Assembly: GCF_001884135.1 (NCBI RefSeq)
Contig: NZ_MAOC01000076.1
Span: 1 to 64,000, forward strand
Direction of reading: 5' to 3'
Source: Bacillus nitratireducens
GTDB lineage: Bacteria; Bacillota; Bacilli; Bacillales; Bacillaceae_G
Length of the DNA: 64,000 bases
This document shows, one piece after another, positions 8,744 through 17,820 of the stretch (positions are counted from its first letter, which is position 1; the number at the start of each line of letters is the position of its first letter). Position numbers and translations under genes: made by a program. The notes below the pieces were generated by a model. It searched no databases, was not told where the DNA came from, and was given only the letters and a program-made list of their open reading frames with translations.

Positions 8744-8759
8744 TGTGATTTTAATCACT
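8744..8759. promoter_or_regulatory. CRP/FNR-type operator upstream of hmp
   Basis: TGTGA-TTTTAA-TCACT matches TGTGA-N6-TCACA with one mismatch. Its centre lies ~69 bp upstream of the hmp start codon. Candidate -10 boxes on the minus strand (TATTAT at 8738-8733, TAAACT at 8723-8718) would place it either over the -35 or near -41, so repression versus activation cannot be settled by eye. Confidence 0.6.
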
Positions 8760-8840
8760 ATTAACATGGTGTTTTTGTGAAAAATATATGAACAATGCAC
8801 ATATTAAGTAAATTTTAATTAGCCATCATTAATAGTGCTC

Positions 8841-8870
8841 AAAAAAAAGCTAACTAGAATTCTAGCTAGC
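8841..8870 (-). terminator. Terminator of the 8874-9392 gene
   Basis: On the minus strand GCTAGCTAGA pairs with TCTAGTTAGC and is followed by eight Ts. Confidence 0.75.
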
Positions 8871-8873
8871 CTA

Positions 8874-9392
8874 CTACTTCGTTTGTATTGCTTGTTCAAT
8901 TACTTGTATATTCTGCCCATCTCCAAACTCGGTATACCCCCACACATTCGTTTCACCTTTATATTTATTCACAAGTATATCCAAGTCATGATATACGCGA
9001 TGAGCATAGACTACATACTCAATATTCTGAAGCTCCACACCTTTTTTTACAATTTCATAACTTCTATTCACATCACGTTTTATTTTTTCATTTTTTATTT
9101 CTTTATGTATATTTTTTAATGAAGGTTCTTGCTCTTGAAACCATTGTTTAAAATGTTTCCAATCCCCATCTGTATATTTCTCTGCCTTACCATAGTTCAA
9201 GAAATTATTATAACTTTCATGTGTCGTACGAACAAATTCAAGTGGCTTCTTCTTCTCTTGCACATCTTCTATTTGTGCTACTGTATTTACTCCAGCAGAC
9301 TTATTCGCATAATACAATAGTACTTTCATAAGACTATAGCTCGCTATTGCCATTACAGTAATAGTTACCAATACACTTAACAATTTCTTCAT
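8874..9392 (-). CDS. Hypothetical membrane-anchored protein
   Basis: This encodes 172 residues. The N-terminal anchor or signal (~4-28) is followed by a charged, helix-rich Lys/Glu domain containing WKHFKQWFQEQEPSLKNI. AAGGAG precedes the ATG. It is likely extracytoplasmic with an N-terminal anchor; no family is recognised. A 7-2-7 palindrome (9432-9447) lies in its upstream region. It is followed by its own terminator and seems monocistronic. Confidence 0.75.
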   Translation of the reverse strand: MKKLLSVLVTITVMAIASYSLMKVLLYYANKSAGVNTVAQIEDVQEKKKPLEFVRTTHESYNNFLNYGKAEKYTDGDWKHFKQWFQEQEPSLKNIHKEIKNEKIKRDVNRSYEIVKKGVELQNIEYVVYAHRVYHDLDILVNKYKGETNVWGYTEFGDGQNIQVIEQAIQTK

Positions 9393-9431
9393 ATACAGAA
9401 CTCCTTTTCTACTATGAATATTACAATGTAC

Positions 9432-9447
9432 TGTTACACTTGTAACA
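9432..9447. promoter_or_regulatory. Perfect palindrome TGTTACA-N2-TGTAACA
   Basis: A 16-bp dyad sits 40-55 bp upstream of the start codon of the minus-strand gene ending at 8874. It is close to, but one base shorter than, the TnrA/GlnR consensus. Operator role is inferred. Confidence 0.4.
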
Positions 9448-9506
9448 TTCTCTCGCAGAAATGTAATTCCTGTTTAAATTCTTCTTGTCATTTCGACACT
9501 ATTTTC

Positions 9507-10604
9507 CTACAAATTTCTCTTTGGCAAATGCTCTTGTAAAACAATATAACCTTCATAAGCTGTATAACCGAGTATAGCCATTAATCCGATATAACAAGCA
9601 AAAACTGTCCATTTTGTTTTCGTATCAACTTTATAATAATTTTCTTGTTGTTCCTTTTCTATTTCCCATTCATTTAATTTTCTTTCCGACACTTCAAATG
9701 CTTCTCTTATATGAATTGTATACTCATCTTTTTCATCTTCATATGGGACATAATCAAGTGGCTCAAACTTTGGTAAAAGGTACTCTAGCACTTCGATTTT
9801 TTGAATTTCTCCTGTTTTTAATTCTTTCTCACGCTCTCTTTGTCTTAATACATTCATCTCATGATGAATCATATAAATCGTTCGATGCACCGCACCAGTT
9901 TCTTTTAATTCCTCTTCAAGCCTAGCAACATATTCTTTCATTCCATCGATTTTATATCCTAATTCCTTAATCGGTTCCTCTCTCTTTATTACTCTATACA
10001 ATTCCATACAACCGATAATAACAATAAATCCACCTAAAATACTTTTGAAGTAAATAGAATATCCAAGTAGTACAACTAGCCCTGCTCCCCAAATTTTCGT
10101 ACTTACAACTGAAATTATTCGTCCACCATCTAACGGAGAAACTGGAATTAAGTTAAAGAAATTAATCATACTTCCAAGTAAAATAATCAGCGCCCAAAAC
10201 GGCTCTTTCGTTATTATATAAAGTGGGATTGCGGGTAAAAATGAAAGTAATCCGAAAAGAGGTCCCATATATGCAATGTAAGCTTCATCTTTTGCATTTT
10301 TCGGCATCTCTTTCATCCCAATAAGAGCTCCCATAAATGGTATGAAGATTGCTGGCGATGTTGGTATACCTTTTCTTCTAGCTGCCCATAAATGCCCCAT
10401 CTCATGTACAAACAACAAATAAACGAGTGCTACCCCAAACTTCCAACCATATATGACTGCGTATGCACCAAGCGATAAAAACATACTAAATACTGTTGAA
10501 AATTTTGCTAACTTAAAAATGGCAAATACCCACTTTAACTTAGACAGTAAAAATAATCCTATTGCAACGATAATTCCCCATAACCCTTTTTTATTATTTT
10601 TCAT
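9507..10604 (-). CDS. M50 family (site-2 protease type) membrane zinc metallopeptidase
   Basis: This encodes 365 residues. HEMGH (67-71) supplies two zinc ligands and the catalytic Glu68 in a membrane helix, and NLIPVSPLDG (151-160) supplies the third ligand, so the active site is intact. Six or so membrane segments in the first 200 residues are followed by a charged cytoplasmic region (~215-330) and a last membrane segment (~335-355). The family cleaves membrane-bound substrates; the target is unknown. RBS AAGGAGAGG precedes the ATG. It is monocistronic; no clear terminator is seen. Confidence 0.85.
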   Translation of the reverse strand: MKNNKKGLWGIIVAIGLFLLSKLKWVFAIFKLAKFSTVFSMFLSLGAYAVIYGWKFGVALVYLLFVHEMGHLWAARRKGIPTSPAIFIPFMGALIGMKEMPKNAKDEAYIAYMGPLFGLLSFLPAIPLYIITKEPFWALIILLGSMINFFNLIPVSPLDGGRIISVVSTKIWGAGLVVLLGYSIYFKSILGGFIVIIGCMELYRVIKREEPIKELGYKIDGMKEYVARLEEELKETGAVHRTIYMIHHEMNVLRQREREKELKTGEIQKIEVLEYLLPKFEPLDYVPYEDEKDEYTIHIREAFEVSERKLNEWEIEKEQQENYYKVDTKTKWTVFACYIGLMAILGYTAYEGYIVLQEHLPKRNL

Positions 10605-10755
10605 ATTCCTCTCCTTTATCTCGCTTTACTGAGTCATTTACACTCATCAAAACTTATTCTTGTCTTTATTATGACATATTTTTTTCTATTGTTAGAAATA
10701 ATGTTTATTACATCCATTTTTAGCCAAAAATATAAATGAAAGGAGGTATATACAA

Positions 10756-10953
10756 ATGAAATTACAATCTCTTATGATAGGCGCTCTATCGTTTTTAGCT
10801 TCAACTCTTATTTTTTATACCGTTAGCTACGTATTATTATTAGATTTGTTGCCAAATCACTTATTTATTGCTCTTATCATTCTTTCCGCTCTTATGATTT
10901 CTTTTCTTATTACACGAAAATCAATGAGTGAGCCATCTGCAAAAGCAAAGTAA
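10756..10953 (+). CDS. Hypothetical small membrane protein (65 aa)
   Basis: A very strong RBS (AAAGGAGGTATATACAA) precedes the ATG. Two hydrophobic helices (~7-31 and ~36-52) are joined by a short loop, with a basic, Ser-rich tail. It ends just before a strong terminator. No family is recognised. Confidence 0.75.
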   Translation: MKLQSLMIGALSFLASTLIFYTVSYVLLLDLLPNHLFIALIILSALMISFLITRKSMSEPSAKAK

Positions 10954-10954
10954 T

Positions 10955-10982
10955 AGAGAGGGGAGTCTTTCCCCTCTCTTAT
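10955..10982 (+). terminator. Terminator of the 65-aa membrane protein gene
   Basis: AGAGAGGGGA pairs with TCCCCTCTCT around a short loop. Confidence 0.8.
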
Positions 10983-11040
10983 CATTTCCTAGGAAAATCT
11001 ATATAGGCTTCACGATTCACATTTATCTCGATTAGTAAAA

Positions 11041-11090
11041 GCTAATAATCAGTAGGGGATGCCCCCCACTGATTAAAGTTTCACTTTATC
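11041..11090. repeat. 50-bp intergenic repeat, reverse copy of the 59.2-kb element end
   Basis: Read on the minus strand it runs from GATAAAGTGAAACTTTAATC through a G/C-rich inverted repeat to GATTATTAGC and is nearly identical to 59233-59288. It overlaps the last five bases of the lipoprotein gene and could act as its 3' hairpin. Member of a bcr-like family by inference. Confidence 0.7.
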
Positions 11091-11937
11091 TTTGTAAATT
11101 CATTTTTTCACCATACTCTTTAACAATTTGAATAATGTTTCGAAATGCTCCTACTTTTTCTTTCTTACTATTTAATATTTGTAAATCGTAATTATCATAA
11201 TAGCTTTCTAGTGCTTTTAATTGTGATTCTGAAGCATCTTTTATGGGAACAGTAACCTTCAATTCATACTGTTTATACCCTTCCTTTACTTTTTCAGCTG
11301 GAATTATTTCACTTTCTTTCGCTCCAATTAATTTTTGAACCTTTTCAGGGAAAATCAATTGCAAATAATATTCTTGTTCCTTCGCTAACTTATTATATAG
11401 TGATTGTGAAATCGTATATCGTACTGTATAATTCATTTTTTGATCACCCGCTTTAATATGAAACGCGGTAATCTGCCAATCTTTTTTCGTTACTTCCGTT
11501 AAAGGCCCTACCTGCATCTCATCTTCTTTTTGTTCTGGAATTTTTGGAAATATAGCCAAAAGTTTTTCCGTATCTTTTTCATTCAGCATATACATAGCTT
11601 TTTTATATTGCACCCATCCCCGTCGATCTTCTCCTCTTAACCATGCATAATACGTTTCTATTTTCCCATCTCTACTAATTTGTATTTCATATTCTGGTTC
11701 GCCAAAGCTACCTGTTACTTCTTGTTTTTCTGCTTTGTTTATAATATCCACCACTAACTCCGCATCCATTTTCTTTAATTTTTTTTCTTCTGTACCTTTT
11801 TGTATAACAGTTACTTGTAATGGTTCTTTCACTTCATTCACTGTCTCCTCTACTTGTTTCGATTCTTTCTTTTCCTCGGCTTGACCACACGACGCGAGTA
11901 AAATAACACATAAAAAAATTAAATACTTCCCTTTCAA
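11086..11937 (-). CDS. Putative lipoprotein
   Basis: I choose TTG 11937, which follows AAGGAG by 7 nt; the frame is open to 11979 but lacks an RBS there. The product is 283 residues, beginning MKGKYLIFLCVILLASCGQ with lipobox LASC and lipidation Cys17. A Glu/Lys-rich linker follows, then a mostly beta-predicted domain with WLRGEDRRGWVQYKKAMYML. It is expected on the outer face of the cytoplasmic membrane. No functional family is recognised. Confidence 0.8.
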   Translation of the reverse strand: MKGKYLIFLCVILLASCGQAEEKKESKQVEETVNEVKEPLQVTVIQKGTEEKKLKKMDAELVVDIINKAEKQEVTGSFGEPEYEIQISRDGKIETYYAWLRGEDRRGWVQYKKAMYMLNEKDTEKLLAIFPKIPEQKEDEMQVGPLTEVTKKDWQITAFHIKAGDQKMNYTVRYTISQSLYNKLAKEQEYYLQLIFPEKVQKLIGAKESEIIPAEKVKEGYKQYELKVTVPIKDASESQLKALESYYDNYDLQILNSKKEKVGAFRNIIQIVKEYGEKMNLQR

Positions 11938-12045
11938 ATCGATTCTCCTTTTCCAATAAGAAATTCTTATGATCCTCATACATAAAACAAAAATGTTACA
12001 TTATATAGAATGAGCTATACTATACACTGAAGGGAGGATTTTACA

Positions 12046-12822
12046 ATGTCCATTAATTTTCATGATGCAAATAATAGGTATACGTATGCAAGTCGTAACG
12101 CACATATTTCATGGCAGGAAACAATAAACAATATTGTAGATGTGCAAAATAAACAAGTAATTGATATAGGTTGTGGTGGCGGCATTTATACGAAAGAACT
12201 TGCTCTTATGGGAGCCAAAAGTGTTGTTGGGCTTGATTTTTCAAAAGAAATATTACAAGCTGCAAAAGAAAACTGTAAAGGCTTCCCAAACATTTCATTC
12301 ATTCACGGTGATGCGCACAACATTCCATACCCTAACGAAACATTCGACCTGATCATTTCGCGTGCCGTCATTCATCACTTACAAGATATTCCTATTTTTA
12401 TACGAGAGGCTTCTCGCATATTAAAAAAAGACGGTATACTTATTTTACAAGACCGAACTATTGAAGATTGTACAATTCCAGGAAGCCCTGATCACATTCG
12501 TGGATACTTTTTCTCTGTATTTCCAAAACTCATTGAAATAGAATCAAAAAGAAGACCAAAAACCACTACTATACAGCAAGAATTACAACAATATTCTCTT
12601 CAAGCGTTCCCCATACAAACACAATGGGAAGTACGAAAAACACATAATTCTGTAGAAGCATTGCTGCAAGATTTATCCCCCCGAACTGGACGATCCATTC
12701 TATATGAATTAACAGATCATGAACTTTCTCAACTTCTACTTCATATCCAAACAGCATTGCAAAACGTCTCTCCTATTATCGAAAGAGATCGTTGGACCAT
12801 TTGGAGCGCCATGAAATTGTAA
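12046..12822 (+). CDS. Class I SAM-dependent methyltransferase
   Basis: This encodes 258 residues of the Methyltransf_11/UbiE-like type. Motif I is VIDIGCGGGIYTKELALMGA (~39-58), followed by the acidic VVGLDFS, the HGDAHNIPYPNETFDLIIS segment and a motif near HHL. The acceptor substrate is not predictable. RBS GGGAGGATTTTACA precedes the ATG. It is monocistronic with a strong terminator. Confidence 0.88.
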   Translation: MSINFHDANNRYTYASRNAHISWQETINNIVDVQNKQVIDIGCGGGIYTKELALMGAKSVVGLDFSKEILQAAKENCKGFPNISFIHGDAHNIPYPNETFDLIISRAVIHHLQDIPIFIREASRILKKDGILILQDRTIEDCTIPGSPDHIRGYFFSVFPKLIEIESKRRPKTTTIQQELQQYSLQAFPIQTQWEVRKTHNSVEALLQDLSPRTGRSILYELTDHELSQLLLHIQTALQNVSPIIERDRWTIWSAMKL

Positions 12823-12824
12823 GG

Positions 12825-12863
12825 AAGGAAGCCTCACAAAATAATGTGAGGCTTCCTTCTTTC
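12825..12863. terminator. Bidirectional terminator after the methyltransferase gene
   Basis: AAGGAAGCCTCACA (12825-12838) pairs with TGTGAGGCTTCCTT (12845-12858). It also covers the 3' end of the convergent small gene. Confidence 0.85.
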
Positions 12864-13071
12864 ATAATCTAATTTTGCAACACTCTTGATATCCTCCACT
12901 CCTGGCCTGTGCACTTCCACACTTCGGACATACTAAATATCTAGACTGATTTGTCAACAAACTACCTTTTTGAAAGAGTAAAACTTCTGCTTGTTTAAAC
13001 GAACGCGAATAATATAACCACATAAAACCAATTATAGCAATAATGCCAAATAATACTCCCATCGCAAGCAT
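12862..13071 (-). CDS. Small membrane protein with a zinc-ribbon-like knuckle
   Basis: This encodes 69 residues from ATG 13071, which is 8 nt after AGAGG; a GTG at 13080 is part of that ribosome site. An N-terminal membrane helix (~5-22) is followed by CPKCG and a C-terminal CC pair, possibly a degenerate zinc ribbon. Function is unknown. Confidence 0.65.
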   Translation of the reverse strand: MLAMGVLFGIIAIIGFMWLYYSRSFKQAEVLLFQKGSLLTNQSRYLVCPKCGSAQARSGGYQECCKIRL

Positions 13072-13285
13072 TTCAGTCACCTCTTTTGGTTTGTTCTTTC
13101 CAGCAAGTGGATTGTTGTATTATTCTCTGTAAATTCTAACAATACCTTCTTTACTCCTATAAATATCGATTTTCTCCATAAACTTTACAATTCCCTATAA
13201 TGTTTTACAGCATTTTTACAAACAGCATTCAACCTTATATTCTCAGCTATATTTCTACAGGAAAATATATTTCCCAAAAAATATA

Positions 13286-13314
13286 TTGACTTTCTAAAAA
13301 AAACGTGTGAAAAT
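13286..13314 (+). promoter_or_regulatory. brnQ: Promoter of the T-box/brnQ unit
   Basis: TTGACT (13286-13291), a 17-bp spacer and GAAAAT (13309-13314) with an extended TG element put the start near 13321. The gap 13072-13285 holds nothing else I recognise. Confidence 0.6.
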
Positions 13315-13339
13315 ACTGTCAGAATACTTGAATAAAAAT

Positions 13340-13611
13340 TCATTGACGAGAACGAGTACGTTATAGGACTGTTCCCCAGAGAGTTGGCGATTTGCTGAAA
13401 GCCAACGTTCAGTGCTTAACCGAAAATCATCTCCGAGAAGTAGAACCGAATGCTGAAGTAAGTTCTTACCGGATGTCCCCCGTTACAAGGAACACGTATC
13501 ATGTTGTACGTTGCAAAGCCGTATGCATATAGATTCATTTCTACATGTATAAATTAGGGTGGTATCGCGGGTAAATATAACTCGTCCCTTTCTTTAGGGA
13601 CGAGTTTTTTG
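13340..13611 (+). promoter_or_regulatory. T-box riboswitch, isoleucine specifier (ATC), upstream of brnQ
   Basis: The T-box sequence AGGGTGGTATCGCGGG is at 13556-13571, followed by the terminator hairpin CTCGTCCC/GGGACGAG and T-run (13580-13610). Stem I has AGTA (13355-13358) on the 5' side and GAAA-ATC-N6-GAG on the 3' side, with ATC at 13426-13428. The same GAA(N)-specifier-N6-GAG spacing holds in the other two T-boxes of this window. Uncharged tRNA-Ile should favour antitermination and raise BrnQ synthesis. Confidence 0.88.
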
Positions 13612-13648
13612 TGTTCTTACAATGAATTTACAAAAAGGAGGAAAAACA

Positions 13649-15004
13649 ATGAACACTGTATCAAAAAAACATGTTTTTTTCACAGGCCTTATGCTATTTT
13701 CTTTATTTTTTGGGGCAGGAAATTTAATTTTCCCTCCAATGCTTGGACAAAATGCTGGTGAAAACTTTTGGCCAGCGATGATTGGCTTTTTACTAACAGG
13801 AGTTGGTTTACCGTTACTTACTGTTATCGCTATTTCTTTATCAGGAAATGGAATGCAGCAACTTGCAAGTCATGTTCACCCATTATTCGGAATTTTCTTT
13901 ACAGTAGTTGTATACATTGCAATTGGTCCATCTATGGGCATTCCACGTGTTGCTAATGTCGCTTATGAAATGGGGGTTAGTTCTTTCTTACCAGAAACTA
14001 TTCGCTCTAGCAGCCTAGTGCTATTTTTATACACAGTCATCTTCTTTTCTATCGTATTTTGGCTTAGTTTAAACCCTTCTAAGCTCGTCGATCGTATCGG
14101 AAGTGTATTAACACCTATTTTATTACTCTCTATTTTTTTATTATTCGTTAAGAGTGTATTTACACCCCTCGGGCAATCTGGACCAGCAATGCAAGAGTAT
14201 CAAACTTCTCCAATCTTCAAAGGTTTTATGGAAGGATACTTAACGATGGATACCATTTCAGCACTTGCATTTGGGATTATCGTTGTAAATGCAATTCGCT
14301 CAAAAGGTGTGAGTGATCGTAAATCAATTGCCATCGCAACAGCAAAAGCAGGACTTATTGCCGCTACTGGTCTCGTACTTGTATATGGTGCACTTGGCTG
14401 GCTCGGTACAACTAGTGTCTCTCTCGGATACGCAAAAAATGGAGGACAGCTACTTACCGCTATCGTACAACAATTATTCGGTCCATATGGTCTAATTCTG
14501 TTATCTCTTATCGTTACACTTGCTTGCTTAACAACATGCGTTGGACTTGTATCTGCATGCAGTCAATACTTCTCAACATTATTGACAAAATTTTCATACA
14601 AAATATTTGCAAGTGTCATTTGCTTGTTAGGATTATTAGTTGCCAATCTAGGGTTAACAAAAATTATCGCAATCTCTGTTCCTATTTTACTTGTTGTATA
14701 TCCAGTTGCAATTGTACTCGTGTTATTATCATTACTTCATAAATATTTCGGTGGCTATCGATCTGTTTATGTATGTGCTTTAATCGGAACAGCAGTTGTT
14801 AGCGTTTTTGACGGATTAAAACAAGGGAATATTCCTGTTTCATTTATCACATCTTATTTTGAGTTTATTCCATTATATAATGAAGGAATTGGCTGGTTAG
14901 TACCAGCATTAGTTGGGGCTATTATCGGTTTTGCTATCGCAAAATTAAGTGGTGCAAAAACAGTGCCATTAACGGATCATTCACCTGAATCGAAAGCATC
15001 ATAA
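13649..15004 (+). CDS. brnQ: Branched-chain amino acid:cation symporter (LIVCS family)
   Basis: This is a 451-residue, about 12-helix permease for Ile, Leu and Val with Na+ or H+. The N-terminal LFFGAGNLIFPPMLG (~20-34) is the LIVCS signature. An upstream ATG at 13622 is in frame, but AAAGGAGG (13634-13641) is correctly spaced only for ATG 13649. Control by an Ile T-box directly upstream supports the substrate. It is monocistronic with a terminator. Confidence 0.93.
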   Translation: MNTVSKKHVFFTGLMLFSLFFGAGNLIFPPMLGQNAGENFWPAMIGFLLTGVGLPLLTVIAISLSGNGMQQLASHVHPLFGIFFTVVVYIAIGPSMGIPRVANVAYEMGVSSFLPETIRSSSLVLFLYTVIFFSIVFWLSLNPSKLVDRIGSVLTPILLLSIFLLFVKSVFTPLGQSGPAMQEYQTSPIFKGFMEGYLTMDTISALAFGIIVVNAIRSKGVSDRKSIAIATAKAGLIAATGLVLVYGALGWLGTTSVSLGYAKNGGQLLTAIVQQLFGPYGLILLSLIVTLACLTTCVGLVSACSQYFSTLLTKFSYKIFASVICLLGLLVANLGLTKIIAISVPILLVVYPVAIVLVLLSLLHKYFGGYRSVYVCALIGTAVVSVFDGLKQGNIPVSFITSYFEFIPLYNEGIGWLVPALVGAIIGFAIAKLSGAKTVPLTDHSPESKAS

Positions 15005-15031
15005 AAAAACTCCCATTTCGGGAGTTTTTTA
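15003..15031. terminator. Bidirectional terminator after brnQ
   Basis: AAAAAACTCCC pairs with GGGAGTTTTTT around ATTTC. Confidence 0.85.
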
Positions 15032-15292
15032 CATTTGATAAGAAGTATGATTAAAGCTACTTACTTTATAAGCTTTCGTATAGTAATCAATATTCGTATC
15101 CACCGTTTCTACTTTTACAACATCATAGCAATCTTCTTGCTTTACTAAAAATAAATAATATTCTTCTGTCGCCTCGATAATTGCGATGCGATCTGTTTCA
15201 ATATCATATTGTTCACAAAGTGCTTGCAACGCATTCACATAGTTACCTAATTTTTTAGTTTCATCCATTCCAAATATCGTTTGAACTAACAT
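15029..15292 (-). CDS. Hypothetical 87-residue protein, predicted CcpA-controlled
   Basis: The ATG at 15292 follows GGGGAGAGAGTGT; the frame upstream of it is open but covers the promoter. It is soluble, with a helix (~9-24) and hydrophobic beta strands (DRIAIIEATEEYYLFLV). No family is recognised. A consensus promoter overlapped by a perfect cre site lies immediately upstream, so carbon catabolite repression is the best clue to its role. Confidence 0.75.
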   Translation of the reverse strand: MLVQTIFGMDETKKLGNYVNALQALCEQYDIETDRIAIIEATEEYYLFLVKQEDCYDVVKVETVDTNIDYYTKAYKVSSFNHTSYQM

Positions 15293-15329
15293 ACACTCTC
15301 TCCCCTTTGTATGTACTGTTAACACCTTA

Positions 15330-15358
15330 ATGATAACGCTTACAATGTTAACCGTCAA
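15330..15358 (-). promoter_or_regulatory. Promoter overlapped by a perfect cre (CcpA) site
   Basis: On the minus strand TTGACG (15358-15353), a 17-bp spacer and TATCAT (15335-15330) form a promoter. TGTAAGCGTTATCA (15344-15331) matches TGWAARCGYTWNCW at every position and covers the -10 region, the classic arrangement for CcpA repression. Confidence 0.75.
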
Positions 15359-15390
15359 CAAAAAGCTTTGACCATATATAGTCAAAGCCT
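15358..15390 (-). terminator. Terminator of the lia locus
   Basis: GCTTTGAC and GTCAAAGC form the stem just after the liaR stop; TTTTTG follows on the minus strand. Confidence 0.8.
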
Positions 15391-15395
15391 CCTTC

Positions 15396-16028
15396 TTATT
15401 TCGTCAATTGATGTCTAAACGCATAAATAACCGCCTGTGTCCTGTCACTTACATTTAGCTTATTTAATATATTACTCACATGTGTCTTTACTGTTTTGAG
15501 AGCAATAAACAACTCATCTGCAATCTCTTGATTACTTTTCCCCTCTGCAATTAATAACAAAATTTCAGACTCTCTTTCTGTTAACTCCTCATGCAAAGGT
15601 TGTTCTTTCTTCTGACGCATACGAGACATCATTTTGCCAGTAACTTTTGGCTCTAATACCGTTTCTCCATCATAAGTAGCTCGTACAGCGTCTGCTATAT
15701 CACTTGCTCTTGATGTTTTTAATAAATAACTTGTCGCCCCCGCCTCAATAACAGGATACAACTTCTCATCATCTAAAAAGCTCGTTACAACCACAATTTT
15801 CGCTTCTGGCCATTCCTGAATAATAGCACGTGTTGCTTCAACACCGTCCATCTCATCCATGACAAGGTCCATCAAAATAATATCCGGTCTTAATTGCAAA
15901 GCTAACTCTGAACCTTTTCTTCCATTTTCAGCTTCTCCAACCACTTCAATATCTGGCTGCGTTGATAAATATGCTGATACACCCATTCGAACCATTTCAT
16001 GGTCATCAACTAGTAATACTTTTATCAT
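15396..16028 (-). CDS. liaR: LuxR-type response regulator of cell-envelope stress, LiaR/VraR
   Basis: This encodes 210 residues. The receiver domain has acidic Asp8/Asp9 and phospho-acceptor Asp54 ([12 protein letters not shown]), followed by a LuxR/NarL helix-turn-helix (~147-207, [23 protein letters not shown]). ATGA overlaps the end of liaS by 4 nt, so the pair is translationally coupled. It should bind the palindrome at 19082-19109 and drive liaI-liaH. Confidence 0.92.
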   Translation of the reverse strand: MIKVLLVDDHEMVRMGVSAYLSTQPDIEVVGEAENGRKGSELALQLRPDIILMDLVMDEMDGVEATRAIIQEWPEAKIVVVTSFLDDEKLYPVIEAGATSYLLKTSRASDIADAVRATYDGETVLEPKVTGKMMSRMRQKKEQPLHEELTERESEILLLIAEGKSNQEIADELFIALKTVKTHVSNILNKLNVSDRTQAVIYAFRHQLTK

Positions 16029-17080
16029 GACTCTCCCCCTCTCTCAATCATAATCGGTACTTTCACTTCTATTTGCGTACCTTTATTTGGAAAACTAAGT
16101 ACTTTTAATGTACCACCAATTTCATGAACTCGCTCTTGCATTGATCTTAAACCGTATGAACCTGCCTTATTAACCCCAACTTTAAAACCAACACCATCAT
16201 CAATAATTTTCAAAATCGCATATTGATCAATTTTACGTAGGCGTACTTCGGTTTTCTTTGCCTTCGCATGCCGTAAAGTATTAGACAACGCCTCTTGCAC
16301 AATACGGAATAAATGATCTTCTACACCTTTTTTTAATTGAATTGGTTCAATTAACCATTCAATTTTCATATGTTGCTTTCTAGACAGTTCTGTTAATAAT
16401 TCTTCTATACCCTCTGTTAGTTTCTTACCTTCTAACTGCACTGGGCGTAAGTGAAGGAGCAATGCTCTCATTTCTGATTGTGCATTTACAACCATATTCT
16501 CAACAAGCTGCAACTGTTTTTTCGTCGTGTCTGGAATTTCAGCTACTTGTTCATTAATAGCTGACATCATCATCGACATTGCAAAAAGCTGCTGACTTAC
16601 AGAATCATGCAGCTCCCTCGCCAATCGATGCCTTTCTTGGGAAATCGCTTCTTGTCTCATCTCTTCATTCCAATGAGCTCGTTCATTCGTTACTTTTTGA
16701 AATAGCCCAGCTTGCTCCTCTAATCGACGAGCAAGGCCGATTACTTTTCGTTCCACTTCATGAAATTCATCATCCGCAGTAAACGAAACATCACTCGGAA
16801 AATTCCCTCGCTCTACTTCAAATAGAAAAGTATTTAATCCTTGTATACGCTGCTCTATATAATAACCGATTGCATAGCCTACAATTCCTCCGATAAGAAG
16901 ACTAGTACTCATAATAAACAAGCCAATTGGAACAGAAGCAATGGATTCTTTCCATAGTAAATCATAAACTTGTTGTTCGCTTTTCCATACATATACAATT
17001 GTACAAATAAGTGCGATACTCACAGAGGACAACATAGAATAACGAATATACATCCACGAAATATTCTTTTGTTTTTTCAT
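16025..17080 (-). CDS. liaS: Membrane sensor histidine kinase LiaS
   Basis: This is an intramembrane-sensing kinase of 351 residues. Two membrane helices (~15-33, ~47-75) are separated by a very short outer loop, then HAMP, a HisKA_3 box with [12 protein letters not shown] (phospho-His158) and an HATPase domain ending in DDGVGFK and [12 protein letters not shown]. Start ATG overlaps the liaF stop by one base. It acts with LiaF and LiaR. Confidence 0.92.
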   Translation of the reverse strand: MKKQKNISWMYIRYSMLSSVSIALICTIVYVWKSEQQVYDLLWKESIASVPIGLFIMSTSLLIGGIVGYAIGYYIEQRIQGLNTFLFEVERGNFPSDVSFTADDEFHEVERKVIGLARRLEEQAGLFQKVTNERAHWNEEMRQEAISQERHRLARELHDSVSQQLFAMSMMMSAINEQVAEIPDTTKKQLQLVENMVVNAQSEMRALLLHLRPVQLEGKKLTEGIEELLTELSRKQHMKIEWLIEPIQLKKGVEDHLFRIVQEALSNTLRHAKAKKTEVRLRKIDQYAILKIIDDGVGFKVGVNKAGSYGLRSMQERVHEIGGTLKVLSFPNKGTQIEVKVPIMIERGGES

Positions 17081-17820
17081 TATACTTTCCTCACTTCCGT
17101 ATCGCCTACGACAAGCGAAGAAATAATTTTTATACGGCGAGGAGCTTCTTTATACTGTTCTGTTCTAAACGTAACATTACGGTTAAATCCTGTTTCTTCG
17201 TGCCCCGGCAAGAGCACTCGCCCAACAATAACAGAATGATTTAAAGACAGTTCGATATCATACGGCACATATAAACGAATATTACCAACGACTCCCCGAA
17301 TAACAATTACCGTTTCTCCCTCTGGAATCATCGCAGTTGTTAAATCAATCTCGACATCACATGCACCATATTGGACGTTAATATCCTCAAGCTCATAAAT
17401 ATGATCCATCATTCGTACATTACCTACGAACATATTTTTTATATACGGTTCTGTACGGTATATTTGTTTTTCTTCATCTATATATCCCTTTTCTTTAATT
17501 TCAACTTTCATTGCTTTTTGCTGGTGCCCTTGTTGAATAAGTTGATAACCAATTAAAGCTAAACAAGCAAATACAACAAGTACGAATGCTGCTGATGAAA
17601 ATAAGAAGAATAAGAATACAATACCACCGACAAATAAAAATACATTCCCTCTTACATAACGGTTTTTCTTTCGGTAATGCCTTCCAAACATAATCATAAT
17701 AAATGCAAATATTAGACCACCTGGTTCAAAATGCCCAAGTATCATATCAAGAAAAAGACCGAATCCAAATATGATGAGGAGCATCCCCATTAATTGTGTT
17801 TTTGAAAAGTGCTTCTTCAT
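17080..17820 (-). CDS. liaF: LiaF, membrane inhibitor of LiaSR signalling
   Basis: This encodes 246 residues. Four hydrophobic segments in the first ~100 residues precede a C-terminal beta-rich domain (NMFVGNVRMMDHIYELEDINV, IRGVVGNIRLYVPYDIEL) of the cell-wall-active antibiotic response family. In Bacillus LiaF keeps LiaS inactive without stress. The gene overlaps liaS by one base. Confidence 0.9.
   Translation of the reverse strand: MKKHFSKTQLMGMLLIIFGFGLFLDMILGHFEPGGLIFAFIMIMFGRHYRKKNRYVRGNVFLFVGGIVFLFFLFSSAAFVLVVFACLALIGYQLIQQGHQQKAMKVEIKEKGYIDEEKQIYRTEPYIKNMFVGNVRMMDHIYELEDINVQYGACDVEIDLTTAMIPEGETVIVIRGVVGNIRLYVPYDIELSLNHSVIVGRVLLPGHEETGFNRNVTFRTEQYKEAPRRIKIISSLVVGDTEVRKV

Noticed and set aside
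13296-13331. Possible CodY box upstream of brnQ (CTGTCAGAATACTT)
   Set aside because: Only about 10 of 15 positions agree with the consensus; the T-box explains control.
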